This document shows, one piece after another, positions 6,272 to 13,967 of a stretch of DNA of 19,359 nucleotides. The stretch lies in assembly GCA_964432465.1 (NCBI GenBank), contig CAYSNI010000008.1, positions 1 to 19,359 of the forward strand, in the 5' to 3' direction. A program made the translations under genes and the position numbers. Within the stretch, counting starts at the first letter, position 1. Every line of letters starts with the position of its first letter. Below the pieces are notes generated by a model that searched no databases, was not told the origin of the DNA, and was given only the letters and a program-made list of their open reading frames with translations. This DNA comes from JAHFLQ01 sp964432465. GTDB taxonomy: Bacteria > Patescibacteriota > Minisyncoccia > UBA6257 > WO2-44-18.

Positions 6272-7153
6272 ATGCCAGAACAAGATCCGCCAATTCAAGG
6301 GCCAGTGTTTCTTATTGAAGTTGATAAAATTGTACCGAATCCGCAACAACCTCGGCGGGATTTTGATGAAGTCGCACTTAATGAGCTTGCTAGCTCGATT
6401 CGGGAGTTCGGCATACTTCAGCCGATCGTGGTGACAAAAATTGAGGAGATGCAGGAGTCCGGGACGCACGTGAGCTACATGTTAATCGCAGGAGAGCGCC
6501 GCCTGCGAGCTTCTAGACTGGCTGGAATGGAGCGAATTCCGGCAATAATTAAGAGTGTTAATTTGGCTAAAGATCGATTGGAATTGGCGATCATTGAAAA
6601 TGTTCAGCGCGAGAATTTGAATCCGATCGAGACGGCGCGTGCCTACGCGAAATTAGCGGATGAATTCGGTCTTACTCAAAGGGAGGTGGCCGCGCGTCTT
6701 GGTAAAAGTCGTGAAGTGGTCGCAAATACCATTCGTCTTTTAAGTTTGCCAACTGCGATCCAGGACGCGATTGGAAGGAGTCAGATTAGCGAAAGTCAGG
6801 GGCGTCTACTGCTGATGGTAACCGATCAGGCACAACAACAGACTCTATTTGAAGACTTACTTAAAAATGCGATGAGCGTTCGTGAACTAAGAAGCCGTAT
6901 TCAGGCGGTGCAGAAGCCAATATTGAAAGAAGAGCTGGTGCCAACAATCCGTATTATTGATCCGGAAACCGCGTCTTTGCAACGTGAGCTTGAAGGGGCG
7001 CTTGGCGCGCCAGTGAAAGTTGAGCGCGCCGGTGATAGTGGCAAGCTGATAATTAGTTTTTATTCCCCGGAAGAACTAAGAGGGATTATAGAGCGCTTGA
7101 AAGGATTTACACCAAACGAAAGCCAGCCTCCCGAACCTCCTTTAACTTTTTAA
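6272..7153 (+). CDS. parB: ParB/Spo0J chromosome partitioning protein
   Basis: ParB binds parS sites, loads onto DNA as a CTP-dependent clamp and works with ParA and SMC in chromosome segregation. The N-terminal domain has VPNPQQPRRDFD and the CTP-binding motif GERRLRAS (74-81), followed by ENVQRENLNPIE (109-120). A helix-turn-helix follows (LTQREVAARLGKSREVV, 134-150), then a C-terminal dimerisation segment. The length of 293 residues is typical. ATG 6272 is preceded by TAAAAT (6257-6262) and by GGAAGAG, which could act either in a short leader or as a weak Shine-Dalgarno sequence. No parA is in the window, and I found no canonical parS. The last 47 bases overlap the convergent rel gene. Confidence 0.93.
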   Translation: MPEQDPPIQGPVFLIEVDKIVPNPQQPRRDFDEVALNELASSIREFGILQPIVVTKIEEMQESGTHVSYMLIAGERRLRASRLAGMERIPAIIKSVNLAKDRLELAIIENVQRENLNPIETARAYAKLADEFGLTQREVAARLGKSREVVANTIRLLSLPTAIQDAIGRSQISESQGRLLLMVTDQAQQQTLFEDLLKNAMSVRELRSRIQAVQKPILKEELVPTIRIIDPETASLQRELEGALGAPVKVERAGDSGKLIISFYSPEELRGIIERLKGFTPNESQPPEPPLTF

Positions 7154-8789
7154 TCTTTAGCAAAATTTTTTCTGCCTTTTCCTTCGACAGTGCGCCGCAA
7201 TTTATTTTTACAACTGGAAGCTTTGTGTTGATAGACTGAATATTTATGTGAGATCGACTGATAATACTGGTAATCTCGCTTAAAATTCCTACGCGATCAG
7301 CAACAACAAATTTAAACTCTGTCGCTTTTGGCTCTTGTAGAGTAAGTGATGGCCCCGAGTGGCGCAGTGCCGCGCGAATATGATTGCGGGCATTGCCGGT
7401 GTGGACGAATTCTAGCCAGGCGTCCGAAGGCCCCTTATTTTTTTGAGTTAGAATCTCGACCATATCGCCAGATTTCAGTGGGTGATCCAGTTGGGTGATT
7501 TTCCCATTTACGGTGGCGCCGGAACAGTGGTTGCCGACGTCGGTGTGGATCTGATAGGCAAAATCAACCGGCGTAGCGCCGACTGGCAGATCGATTACCT
7601 CACCCTGGGGGGTCAGTGTTAGGATGCGGTCTTGGAAGAAGTCGATTTTGAGCGATCGCATGAACTCTTCCGGATTAGTGAAATTTTTTTGCCAGTTTCG
7701 AAGTTGGCCGATCCAGGAAAGCTCTTTTTTATCGGCGAAGGTGGCGTTGCGCTCGAGATAATCCTTCGTGTCTTTATTCTGTTGATAAGCAAAATGGGCG
7801 GCAATACCATTTTCCGCTTCGTCGTGCATTTGCTGAGTTTTGATCTGGATCTCGGTGATCTTATCTTCCGGACCGAATACGGTAGTGTGCAAGCTGCGAT
7901 AGCCGTTAGGTTTTGGAAGGGCGATATAATCTTTAAATCGGTGCGGTACAGGCGGCCAAATTTTATGGATCGTGCCTAGCGCGGCATAGCAATCTTCTAA
8001 AGATCCCACGATGACCCGCATCGCCACGAGATCATAAATGCTTTCAACGTTCATATCGTATCGGAGGAGTTTCTTGTAAAGACTGGTGTATCGCTTGGCA
8101 CGAGAGTCCATACGGATTATTTTTACGCCGTCATCCCGCATTTCTTTTTCCAAAACAGGTTGGATACGTTTGGAATAACGCTCGCGCTCCTCAAAGCGTT
8201 CTTTTACGTTCTCAATCATCCAGGTGTGTTCTTGGGGGTAGAGATAGGGGAAGGCTAGATCTTCCAGCTCGCCACTCAAATTTTGCATACCAAGACGGTA
8301 GGCGAGTGGCGCATAGATCTCCATAGTTTCGAGAGCGATCCTTTTTTGCTTGGAAAGCGGTAGGGCGTACAAAGTCCTCATGTTATTCAAACGGTCGGCA
8401 AGTTTTACTAAAATAACTCGGATATCTTGGCTTAAATATAAAATAAACTTACGAAGATTTTCCACCTTCGCTTCTACGCCTCGATAGCGAACTTTACCGA
8501 TCTTGGTGACGCCATCCACTAGGAACGCGACCTCCTCACCGAATTCTTTCCGGACATCGCTAATATTTTTCCCTGTGTCTTCAACTGTGTCATGGAGAAG
8601 CGCGGCGGCGATCGTCGCTTCGTCTAGCCCCCAGCTGATAATCGATTCCGCGGCCGCCATCGGGTGACTGATGTAAGGCTCGCCGTTTTTGCGCTTTTGG
8701 CTACTGTGGGCCTTTTTTGCAAAATCATAAGCCTGTTTTACGAGGCCAGCTTTTCTGATTAACGCATTCAAATTTGCCATTTCTTCCAT
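7107..8789 (-). CDS. rel: Bifunctional (p)ppGpp synthetase/hydrolase, Rel family
   Basis: The protein makes and degrades the stringent-response alarmone (p)ppGpp. The N-terminal HD hydrolase has H66-D67 and ED at 70-71 in LLHDTVEDT, with RLNNMRTL further on. The synthetase domain has RFKD (284-287), PKPNGYRSLHT (292-302) and EIQIKT...MHDEAENGIAAH (313-332). The RxKD form is the one usual in bifunctional enzymes. A TGS domain (about 388-448, TPQGEVIDLPVGATPVDFAY) and a C-terminal ACT domain (about 488-560) follow. At 560 residues it is shorter than the usual ~700-750, with the region between TGS and ACT reduced to about 40 residues. The ATG at 8789 is used; a second Met lies three codons on. 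Confidence 0.94.
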   Translation of the reverse strand: MEEMANLNALIRKAGLVKQAYDFAKKAHSSQKRKNGEPYISHPMAAAESIISWGLDEATIAAALLHDTVEDTGKNISDVRKEFGEEVAFLVDGVTKIGKVRYRGVEAKVENLRKFILYLSQDIRVILVKLADRLNNMRTLYALPLSKQKRIALETMEIYAPLAYRLGMQNLSGELEDLAFPYLYPQEHTWMIENVKERFEERERYSKRIQPVLEKEMRDDGVKIIRMDSRAKRYTSLYKKLLRYDMNVESIYDLVAMRVIVGSLEDCYAALGTIHKIWPPVPHRFKDYIALPKPNGYRSLHTTVFGPEDKITEIQIKTQQMHDEAENGIAAHFAYQQNKDTKDYLERNATFADKKELSWIGQLRNWQKNFTNPEEFMRSLKIDFFQDRILTLTPQGEVIDLPVGATPVDFAYQIHTDVGNHCSGATVNGKITQLDHPLKSGDMVEILTQKNKGPSDAWLEFVHTGNARNHIRAALRHSGPSLTLQEPKATEFKFVVADRVGILSEITSIISRSHINIQSINTKLPVVKINCGALSKEKAEKILLKIKKLKEVREAGFRLV

Positions 8790-8829
8790 TCTACCCTAAT
8801 CTAACCCACAGTACTTTGTAAACGGAGGC

Positions 8830-9864
8830 TTGGTGAATTACTTGGTAGAGCGAATCGAGGATTATGCGGTTGAGCATATGGGTGATTTCAAAGGTTTTTT
8901 TGCTCAAGATACTCATGAGGAGATGGATGAGCGGCTTTCCCAATATATTGACAAGCTTGCTAAGCAGGATCCGATAGCGCCGACCTGGCACGAACCGGAT
9001 GGCATCTTTCCCAAGAATGATCAGGCGTTCGCTTGTCATGAGTTTTATCGGAATGCGATCAACTATTGCTACATGGATCCAAGAACTGGAGAAAAGTTCC
9101 GAATTGGGAAACTTACCGGCTCGATGGCGATGGGACACTGTTTCTACCGGAAGTTTGGAGAGAATTTTATTCATACGGATGAGATTCTGGAGCTTACGGA
9201 TACGCCCGGAGCTCTGGAGGCATTTTTTGCTGGCGACGCGCCGATGCCGCTATTGGAACAGCGCCGGGTTTGCTTGCGTGAAGCGGCGAACGTTCTTTCC
9301 GCTCGATTTCAGGGACGGCCAGTAAATATTTTTGTAGAGGCTGGTTTCCGGGTAATCAGCGAAGATGAGAATGACCGACCCAGAATCGTTGAATTGTTAA
9401 TGTCACATTTTCCTCTGGCATTCGGTCAGGATAAGGTTGTCCTAAATGGCCAAACGCTCGTTTTCGCAAAGCGTCCGTATCTTTGGCCTTTGATGTATCA
9501 GGGACGGGCAATGGAATCGGAATCGCTTCTGACGAAGCTGGAAGATCCGGAGCGGATCGGGCCGGTCGTAGACTATCAGATTCCCAACGCCCTTCGTCAC
9601 CTCGGTATTTTAAAGTATTCCGATGAGTTGGCGAGGAAGATTGACAACAAAGTTCCAATTGAGAAGGGTAGCCAAGAGGAGCTAGCGATTCGGATTAGCA
9701 CTACTCTTATCCTCTCGTCTATTATCGAACTTTTGAAGATGGAGCGTGACGAACACGTCCGCCCGTGGACCATGGTCGAGCTGGATTACGAACTCTGGTC
9801 GATGGGTCGCGCGGCCGCGAAAGCCGGCCTTCAGCATCACCTCACCGAAACCACTGATTACTAA
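8830..9864 (+). CDS. Queuosine salvage protein (DUF2419/Qng1-like nucleoside glycosylase)
   Basis: Members of this family hydrolyse queuosine nucleosides or nucleotides to free queuine for tRNA modification. Family-like blocks are PLLEQRRVCLREAANVL (140-156), a segment equivalent to the FP...Y.G..V.F.KR stretch (FPLAFGQDKVVLNGQTLVFA), the core VDYQIPNALRHLGILKYSDEL (247-267) and a C-terminal GSQEELAIRISTTLIL (280-295). The Asp in VDYQIPNALR (D248) matches the family's conserved acidic active-site position. The length, 344 residues, fits. The start is uncertain: GGAGG at 8824-8828 is too close to TTG 8830 and better placed for GTG 8833. It is divergent from rel with about 40 bases between, and no queuosine biosynthesis gene is nearby. 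The assignment is from recognised motifs, not a search. Confidence 0.78.
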   Translation: MVNYLVERIEDYAVEHMGDFKGFFAQDTHEEMDERLSQYIDKLAKQDPIAPTWHEPDGIFPKNDQAFACHEFYRNAINYCYMDPRTGEKFRIGKLTGSMAMGHCFYRKFGENFIHTDEILELTDTPGALEAFFAGDAPMPLLEQRRVCLREAANVLSARFQGRPVNIFVEAGFRVISEDENDRPRIVELLMSHFPLAFGQDKVVLNGQTLVFAKRPYLWPLMYQGRAMESESLLTKLEDPERIGPVVDYQIPNALRHLGILKYSDELARKIDNKVPIEKGSQEELAIRISTTLILSSIIELLKMERDEHVRPWTMVELDYELWSMGRAAAKAGLQHHLTETTDY

Positions 9865-9869
9865 AACTT

Positions 9870-9907
9870 AACCCCGTGATGGCACTCCGCCATTTACGGG
9901 GTTTTTT
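9870..9907. terminator. Terminator between convergent qng1-like gene and topA
   Basis: AACCCCGT (9870-9877) pairs with ACGGGGTT (9896-9903), with an inner ATGGC/GCCAT pairing, followed on the plus strand by TTTTTT. The topA stop codon lies inside it; on the minus strand the stem is followed by AAGTTTT, so it may work in both directions. Confidence 0.85.
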
Positions 9908-12068
9908 CTTGTCCTAAGTCCGTCGAAGGATTTTCTTCGTCGTGAGTGAGTTCTTCCGGCTCATCCTCTGGCACGTCATCCTCTTCTTGCTCTTTAGCTT
10001 CAGTAGCAATTTTGGTATTCGGATCGGTGGCCGTAGCTTCTCCTTCTTTCGGAGGATTTAACGGGTCGGTCCAAGAAGCGTAGTCGCATTTCGGATATTT
10101 ATTACAACCCCAGAATATTTTTCCCCGAGCTCTACCTCGGGTTACTTTTCGCTCAATAACTTGTCCGTTTTCGGCTTCCCCGCATTTTGGGCATTTCATC
10201 CCGATCTCTTTCGGCGCATCTTTTGGCAAAGCCTTAGTCGTCTTGCAGTCGGGAAAGCCGGAGCAGGCCATAAATTTTCCAAATCGGCCGTATTTAATCA
10301 GCATCGGTTTGCCGCATTTCTCGCATTTTTCATCGGTCGTCTCATCCTTCATCTCCTTCTTAACTTCTATATATTTTTCCTCAAGATTTTTCGCGAACGG
10401 AACATAAAAATCGTTGATGACCTCTTGCCATTTTTCCTTGCCGTGCGCGACATTATCCAGCTGGTCCTCCATTTTAGCGGTAAAATCTATGTCTACGATT
10501 TTAGGGAAGTGTTCAGTCATAACTTTGTTGACTAATTCACCGATCTCGGTCGGCCGAAACTTGCCTTGTTCTTTTTGAACATAGTTACGGGTTTGGATTA
10601 CTGAAAGTGTTGGCGCGTAGGTGGAAGGGCGTCCAATACCATGTTCTTCAAGCGCTTTGATTAACGTGGCTTCGGAAAAACGCGGTGCCGGTTCGGTAAA
10701 ATGTTGGGATGGGTTTATGGCTTTTGCTTCAAGATGTTCGGATTTTTCGAGATCCGGCAATGTTTTTTCTGAAAACTTTTGCGGCCACACTTTAAGGAAG
10801 CCGTCAAAAATAATTTGTTGGCCGTTAGCGCGGAGAGTGTACTTTCTCGCCTCGCTGGAGTCTTGGCGAAGCGGGCCGGCAGATACGTCGGCAGCGGTTA
10901 GCGCGATCTTTGCGGCCGGCATTTGTGAGCCTACGGAACGTTGCCAGATCAGTTTGTAAAGTTTCTTTTCTCCTGGATCCGTCAATTCGATTGTGTCCGG
11001 CTGGTTAGCAATATGAGTCGGTCGAATGGCTTCGTGTGCTTCCTGAACGAGTTTTGATTTGGCTTTAAATAATCTCGGAGTGGTTAGCGCGTATTCTTTA
11101 CCAAGCTCTTTCTCCAGCCATGCTTTTGCGGCGATAGTAAATTCTTTGGAAAGGTTGACCGAGTCGGTACGCATATAGGTGATGTGTCCATTTTCATAAA
11201 GATGCTGAGCAATGACCATGGTTTTTTTCGCGGAGTAACCAAGACGCCGCGCCGCTTCTTGTTGCATGGTGCTGGTCGTGAAAGGGGACGGCGGATTTTT
11301 AGTCGCTTCTTTGCGGTGAATATCGGAAATAACAAAATCCGACTTCTGGAGGTCGGCGACGATCTTTTCCGCCTGCTCCTTAGTTTTAATTTCGAACTTA
11401 TCAATTGTCTCACCATCTATTTTCGTGAGATTGAACTCGATTGGCACTACCGATTTTCCGCTCAAAGCGGATCCGCCTTGAGCGGAGAGCAGTTCGGCGA
11501 TGATCGTCCAGTATTCTTCTGGTTTGAAGGCGCGGATCTCATTTTCTCGTTCCACAACCAGACGAACGGCAACCGATTGCACGCGACCAGCGGAAAGACC
11601 CCGGACCACCTTTTTCCAAAGAAAAGGTGATAGCTTATAGCCCACTAATCGGTCCAGGATGCGACGGGCTTGCTGGGCATCAATTAAATTCATATCCAAT
11701 GGGCGTGGTTGTTTAAGCGCGTTCTCAATCGCACTTTTAGTGATTTCATGAAACACGATACGCTGCGGATTTTTAATGCCGAGGGTTTCTGCCAAGTGCC
11801 AGGCGATCGCCTCTCCTTCGCGGTCTTCGTCAGTCGCGAGGATTACATCATCACTTTTTTTGGCGTCCTCTTTTAACTGCTTGACCACTTTCTTGGCTTT
11901 GACTGGGATGAGGTACTTTGGCTCATAGTTGTGTTCGAGATCGATGCCTAACGTGCTTTTCGGCAGGTCGCGAATATGACCATAAGAAGACTCGACTTTG
12001 TAGTCGGGTCCTAGGAATTTGGAAATGGTTTTGGCTTTGGTCGGGCTCTCGACGATTACTAGATGCAT
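9894..12068 (-). CDS. topA: DNA topoisomerase I (type IA)
   Basis: It relaxes negatively supercoiled DNA by transient single-strand cleavage. The TOPRIM domain has E7 in VIVESPTKAKTI and DxDxE at D80, D82 and E84 (ATDEDREGEA). The active-site Tyr is at about 298 in HITYMRTDSVNLS. Two C-terminal zinc-binding modules are present: CEKCGKP...FGKFMACSGFPDC and CPKCGE...FWGCNKYPKC. The last ~40 residues form an acidic tail. A 28-base near-perfect palindrome (11458-11485) is inserted in frame, encoding about SAQGGSALSG at residues 195-204, a place where the family normally has a short loop. The ATG lies 7 bases after the dprA stop with no clear Shine-Dalgarno sequence, so it is probably cotranscribed and coupled. 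Length 724 is ordinary. Confidence 0.96.
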   Translation of the reverse strand: MHLVIVESPTKAKTISKFLGPDYKVESSYGHIRDLPKSTLGIDLEHNYEPKYLIPVKAKKVVKQLKEDAKKSDDVILATDEDREGEAIAWHLAETLGIKNPQRIVFHEITKSAIENALKQPRPLDMNLIDAQQARRILDRLVGYKLSPFLWKKVVRGLSAGRVQSVAVRLVVERENEIRAFKPEEYWTIIAELLSAQGGSALSGKSVVPIEFNLTKIDGETIDKFEIKTKEQAEKIVADLQKSDFVISDIHRKEATKNPPSPFTTSTMQQEAARRLGYSAKKTMVIAQHLYENGHITYMRTDSVNLSKEFTIAAKAWLEKELGKEYALTTPRLFKAKSKLVQEAHEAIRPTHIANQPDTIELTDPGEKKLYKLIWQRSVGSQMPAAKIALTAADVSAGPLRQDSSEARKYTLRANGQQIIFDGFLKVWPQKFSEKTLPDLEKSEHLEAKAINPSQHFTEPAPRFSEATLIKALEEHGIGRPSTYAPTLSVIQTRNYVQKEQGKFRPTEIGELVNKVMTEHFPKIVDIDFTAKMEDQLDNVAHGKEKWQEVINDFYVPFAKNLEEKYIEVKKEMKDETTDEKCEKCGKPMLIKYGRFGKFMACSGFPDCKTTKALPKDAPKEIGMKCPKCGEAENGQVIERKVTRGRARGKIFWGCNKYPKCDYASWTDPLNPPKEGEATATDPNTKIATEAKEQEEDDVPEDEPEELTHDEENPSTDLGQEKTP
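11458..11485. repeat. 28-base palindrome inside topA
   Basis: CCGCTCAA...TTGAGCGG encloses AGCGGATCCGCC. The whole 28 bases equal their own inverse complement except for one symmetrical position pair. It preserves the topA reading frame. Confidence 0.85.
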
Positions 12069-12075
12069 TGAATAG

Positions 12076-12945
12076 TTAATTATGACTTAAATAATATCTT
12101 CCCGCCTCCTCTTTGATTAAGCCTTGAATGAGAAGAAGAGTTAAGTTGCGGTTGAGAACGGAAATGTCCATTTTCGTTAAATCAAGAATTTTGTCAACCG
12201 AAGTGGCGGAGCCGGTGGAGCGAATAGTCTCAAATATCAGCCGTTGATTTTCTGGTAAATTTATTGCTGGAAACAGAGTAGGGGTCACGGGCGCCAGATT
12301 CAGGTCGTCTAGAATTTCTTTAGCGTTTGTTACGAGACGCGCTCCTGCCCGAATGAGTGAATGTGAGCCACGATAGTTATCATGACCTATTGGGCCAGGT
12401 ACCACAAATACCTCACGATTCTGTTCGAGGGCGTGACTGGCAGTTGAAAGAGCCCCGGATCTTTCCGGAGCTTCAATCACGACGATGGCGATAGAAAGTC
12501 CGCTGACGATTCGGTTCCGTTCTAAAAAGTGCTGCTTGTAACTCGGAGTGCCCGGATCGTATTCGCTAATAATTGCCCCGCCATTTTCTATAATTCTATT
12601 TGCTAAATCAGCGTGTTGATCCGGATAAATTCGATCGAGCCCGGTAGGGAGAACCGCGATTGTCGTACCTTTGGCTTCAAGTGCCCCTTCGTGAGCCGCG
12701 CCATCAATTCCTAATGCTAAGCCGCTAACGATCACCGCGCCGACGGAAGCGAGCTCTTTGGCAATCGACTTGGCAATGGCGGAGCCGTTAGTCGTCGCTC
12801 GACGAGTGCCGACAATGGCGATATGGGGTCGGGTTTGGTCCGGCAGATTTCCCAGATAATAAAATTTCCCCGGCGCTTTCGGAATTTCTTTCAAAGGTTT
12901 TGGGTATTCAGCATTGCTAACGCGGACGATTTTAGCCTCCTGCAT
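12076..12945 (-). CDS. dprA: DNA processing protein DprA (Smf)
   Basis: DprA binds incoming single-stranded DNA during natural transformation and loads RecA on it. The Rossmann-like domain has AIVGTRRATTNG, SGLALGIDGAAHEGAL, AVLPTGLDRIYP, ISEYDPGT, FLERNRIVSGLS and the later block RSGALSTASHALEQNREVFVVPG. A C-terminal winged-helix segment (SATSVDKILDLTKMDISVLN) is present. I chose ATG 12945 (289 residues), because the longer frame upstream translates the divergent pilO region. TATAAT ends 9 bases before the ATG, so the mRNA is probably leaderless or nearly so. topA follows 7 bases after the stop. The usual N-terminal SAM-like domain is absent. Confidence 0.93.
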   Translation of the reverse strand: MQEAKIVRVSNAEYPKPLKEIPKAPGKFYYLGNLPDQTRPHIAIVGTRRATTNGSAIAKSIAKELASVGAVIVSGLALGIDGAAHEGALEAKGTTIAVLPTGLDRIYPDQHADLANRIIENGGAIISEYDPGTPSYKQHFLERNRIVSGLSIAIVVIEAPERSGALSTASHALEQNREVFVVPGPIGHDNYRGSHSLIRAGARLVTNAKEILDDLNLAPVTPTLFPAINLPENQRLIFETIRSTGSATSVDKILDLTKMDISVLNRNLTLLLIQGLIKEEAGRYYLSHN

Positions 12946-12950
12946 TATGA

Positions 12951-12960
12951 TATAATTATA
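12951..12960. promoter_or_regulatory. Shared divergent -10 palindrome for dprA and the pilO-like gene
   Basis: TATAATTATA reads as TATAAT on both strands (plus 12951-12956, minus 12955-12960). The plus ATG is 13 bases away and the minus ATG 9 bases away, so the two -10 boxes overlap and both leaders would be very short. No good -35 box is seen on either side. Confidence 0.6.
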
Positions 12961-12969
12961 GTAATAATA

Positions 12970-13497
12970 ATGATGAACTCGTTTCAAAAGCAAATGGGCA
13001 TGGCAATTTTGATCGCTTTCAGCGCTATCGCGCTGGTGATCGTTCTTACCCAATTTGTCGGCAGTCATCTGAAAGGCAGTGCTGATAAGATCCTTCAGCA
13101 AAAGATTGACCTCGCTTTTCGCATCCAAGCTACCGACCAACTTACTTCATTAAAAGCGGATTCTGATAAAGCGCGGCCGTTTTTCGCGACCTTGAATGGC
13201 ATCCTGCCTCTTAAGGACGATCTAATTAATTTCGGACAGTCGTTGATTCAGCTTGGCAAGAACAATAAGATTGATCTTGGTTTTACTTTTGGTGGCGAGA
13301 TCCTCCCGAAAGGGGGATTACCAGGATCAATTTCTTTTTCGATTAATGGTAATGGATCCTATGAAAATTTCCAAAAGTTTTTGAAAGATATAGAGAGTAG
13401 CAGTTATTTTGTGAAATTGAACTCTACTGATCTTGTCCGGCAAGCCGGAGCCAATACTTTTAGCATCATTGCCGAAGGTCAAGTTTTCTATCAATAG
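12970..13497 (+). CDS. PilO-like type IV pilus assembly protein
   Basis: The 175-residue protein has an N-terminal transmembrane helix (about 11-30, AILIAFSAIALVIVLTQFVG), then a coiled-coil-like segment (LKGSADKILQQKIDLAFRIQ) and an alpha/beta domain. The latter includes SISFSINGNGSYENFQKFLK and ends FSIIAEGQVFYQ, as in PilO, the inner-membrane partner of PilM/PilN in the alignment complex. I chose ATG 12970 over the upstream GTG, since the extension would translate the dprA start and the promoter. A second Met follows directly. A small membrane-protein gene starts 15 bases after the stop. PilM and PilN are not in the window. Sequence signatures of PilO are weak, so the call rests on topology and fold pattern. 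Confidence 0.72.
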   Translation: MMNSFQKQMGMAILIAFSAIALVIVLTQFVGSHLKGSADKILQQKIDLAFRIQATDQLTSLKADSDKARPFFATLNGILPLKDDLINFGQSLIQLGKNNKIDLGFTFGGEILPKGGLPGSISFSINGNGSYENFQKFLKDIESSSYFVKLNSTDLVRQAGANTFSIIAEGQVFYQ

Positions 13498-13511
13498 CAC
13501 ACTGCGCAATT

Positions 13512-13691
13512 ATGAAAAAATCATTACTATTTTATATCTCCGGTAGTCTGCTAGCTGTTCTGCTATTAGTTTACGTGATTTATTTAGCCAATCTCTTGGT
13601 AAGTCAGATGTCGGCGGTTTCCGGGACGAATTTGTTGAACCCACCGAAAATTGCCACCTATAATTTTGAGAAGTTTGAGCAGTTGCGATAA
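13512..13691 (+). CDS. 59-residue single-helix membrane protein downstream of the pilO-like gene
   Basis: The reading frame begins MKKSLLFYISGSLLAVLLLV, a basic start with a hydrophobic helix spanning about residues 4-29. It then has a short extracytoplasmic tail with NPPKIATYNFEKFEQLR. It starts 15 bases after the pilO-like stop, so it is almost certainly in the same operon. I recall small membrane proteins ending in a similar Pro-rich, F-(D/E)-F-E-K-L tail after PilO in CPR pilus clusters, but cannot verify this. A role beside PilO, comparable to a reduced PilP, is possible. No clear Shine-Dalgarno sequence is seen. Confidence 0.7.
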   Translation: MKKSLLFYISGSLLAVLLLVYVIYLANLLVSQMSAVSGTNLLNPPKIATYNFEKFEQLR

Positions 13692-13700
13692 TTTCTGTTA

Positions 13701-13847
13701 GTGCCGTGGAAGGAATCGGCTACAACTCGCTCCTCTTCTGAGGAGCGGTCGCAGCCCGCCGCTCGCATCCTCGCCACCAGTGGCTCGGATATGCTCCGCG
13801 CTCCGATTCCAAACGCGAGCCAAGCAGTTTGCTCGCTCCCACAGCAT
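13701..13847 (-). repeat. tRNA-Ile 3'-end copy with hairpin body and acceptor-like stem
   Basis: Bases 13706-13719 are identical to 13893-13906 in the T arm and acceptor of tRNA-Ile (offset 187), preceded by GTGC as in the tRNA. The tRNA body is replaced by hairpins such as CGCTCCTC-ttct-GAGGAGCG. On the minus strand the two ends, TGCTGTGG and CCACGGCA, form an 8-bp stem with one G-U pair; the plus strand would have a C-A mismatch there. The 509-base gap 13692-14200 holds this unit, tRNA-Ile, its terminator, a 5'-end copy and one promoter. Confidence 0.7.
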
Positions 13848-13851
13848 GAGA

Positions 13852-13885
13852 TTAAAATAACCGCGGGTAACACGGTTATTTTAGT
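13852..13885 (-). terminator. Terminator of tRNA-Ile
   Basis: AAAATAACCG (13854-13863) pairs perfectly with CGGTTATTTT (13873-13882). The A/T stem ends provide a T run in either direction. It lies just downstream of the tRNA 3' end. Confidence 0.75.
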
Positions 13886-13887
13886 TG

Positions 13888-13959
13888 TGCGTGTGGAAGG
13901 AATCGGACCTTCGACCTCTGTCTTATCAGGACAGCGTTCTACCACTGAACTACACACGC
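13888..13959 (-). tRNA. tRNA-Ile (anticodon GAT)
   Basis: The minus strand gives acceptor GCGTGTG with CACACGC, D arm GTTCAGTGGTAGAAC, anticodon stem CTGTC/GACAG with loop CTGATAA, and T stem GAAGG/CCTTC. The discriminator is A and CCA is not encoded. The T loop is TCCGATT, so position 55 is C instead of the nearly universal T that becomes pseudouridine. Confidence 0.92.
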
Positions 13960-13967
13960 ATATTTTA

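Noticed and set aside
6052..6272. parS centromere site near parB
   Set aside because: The palindrome here does not resemble the TGTTTCACGTGAAACA consensus.
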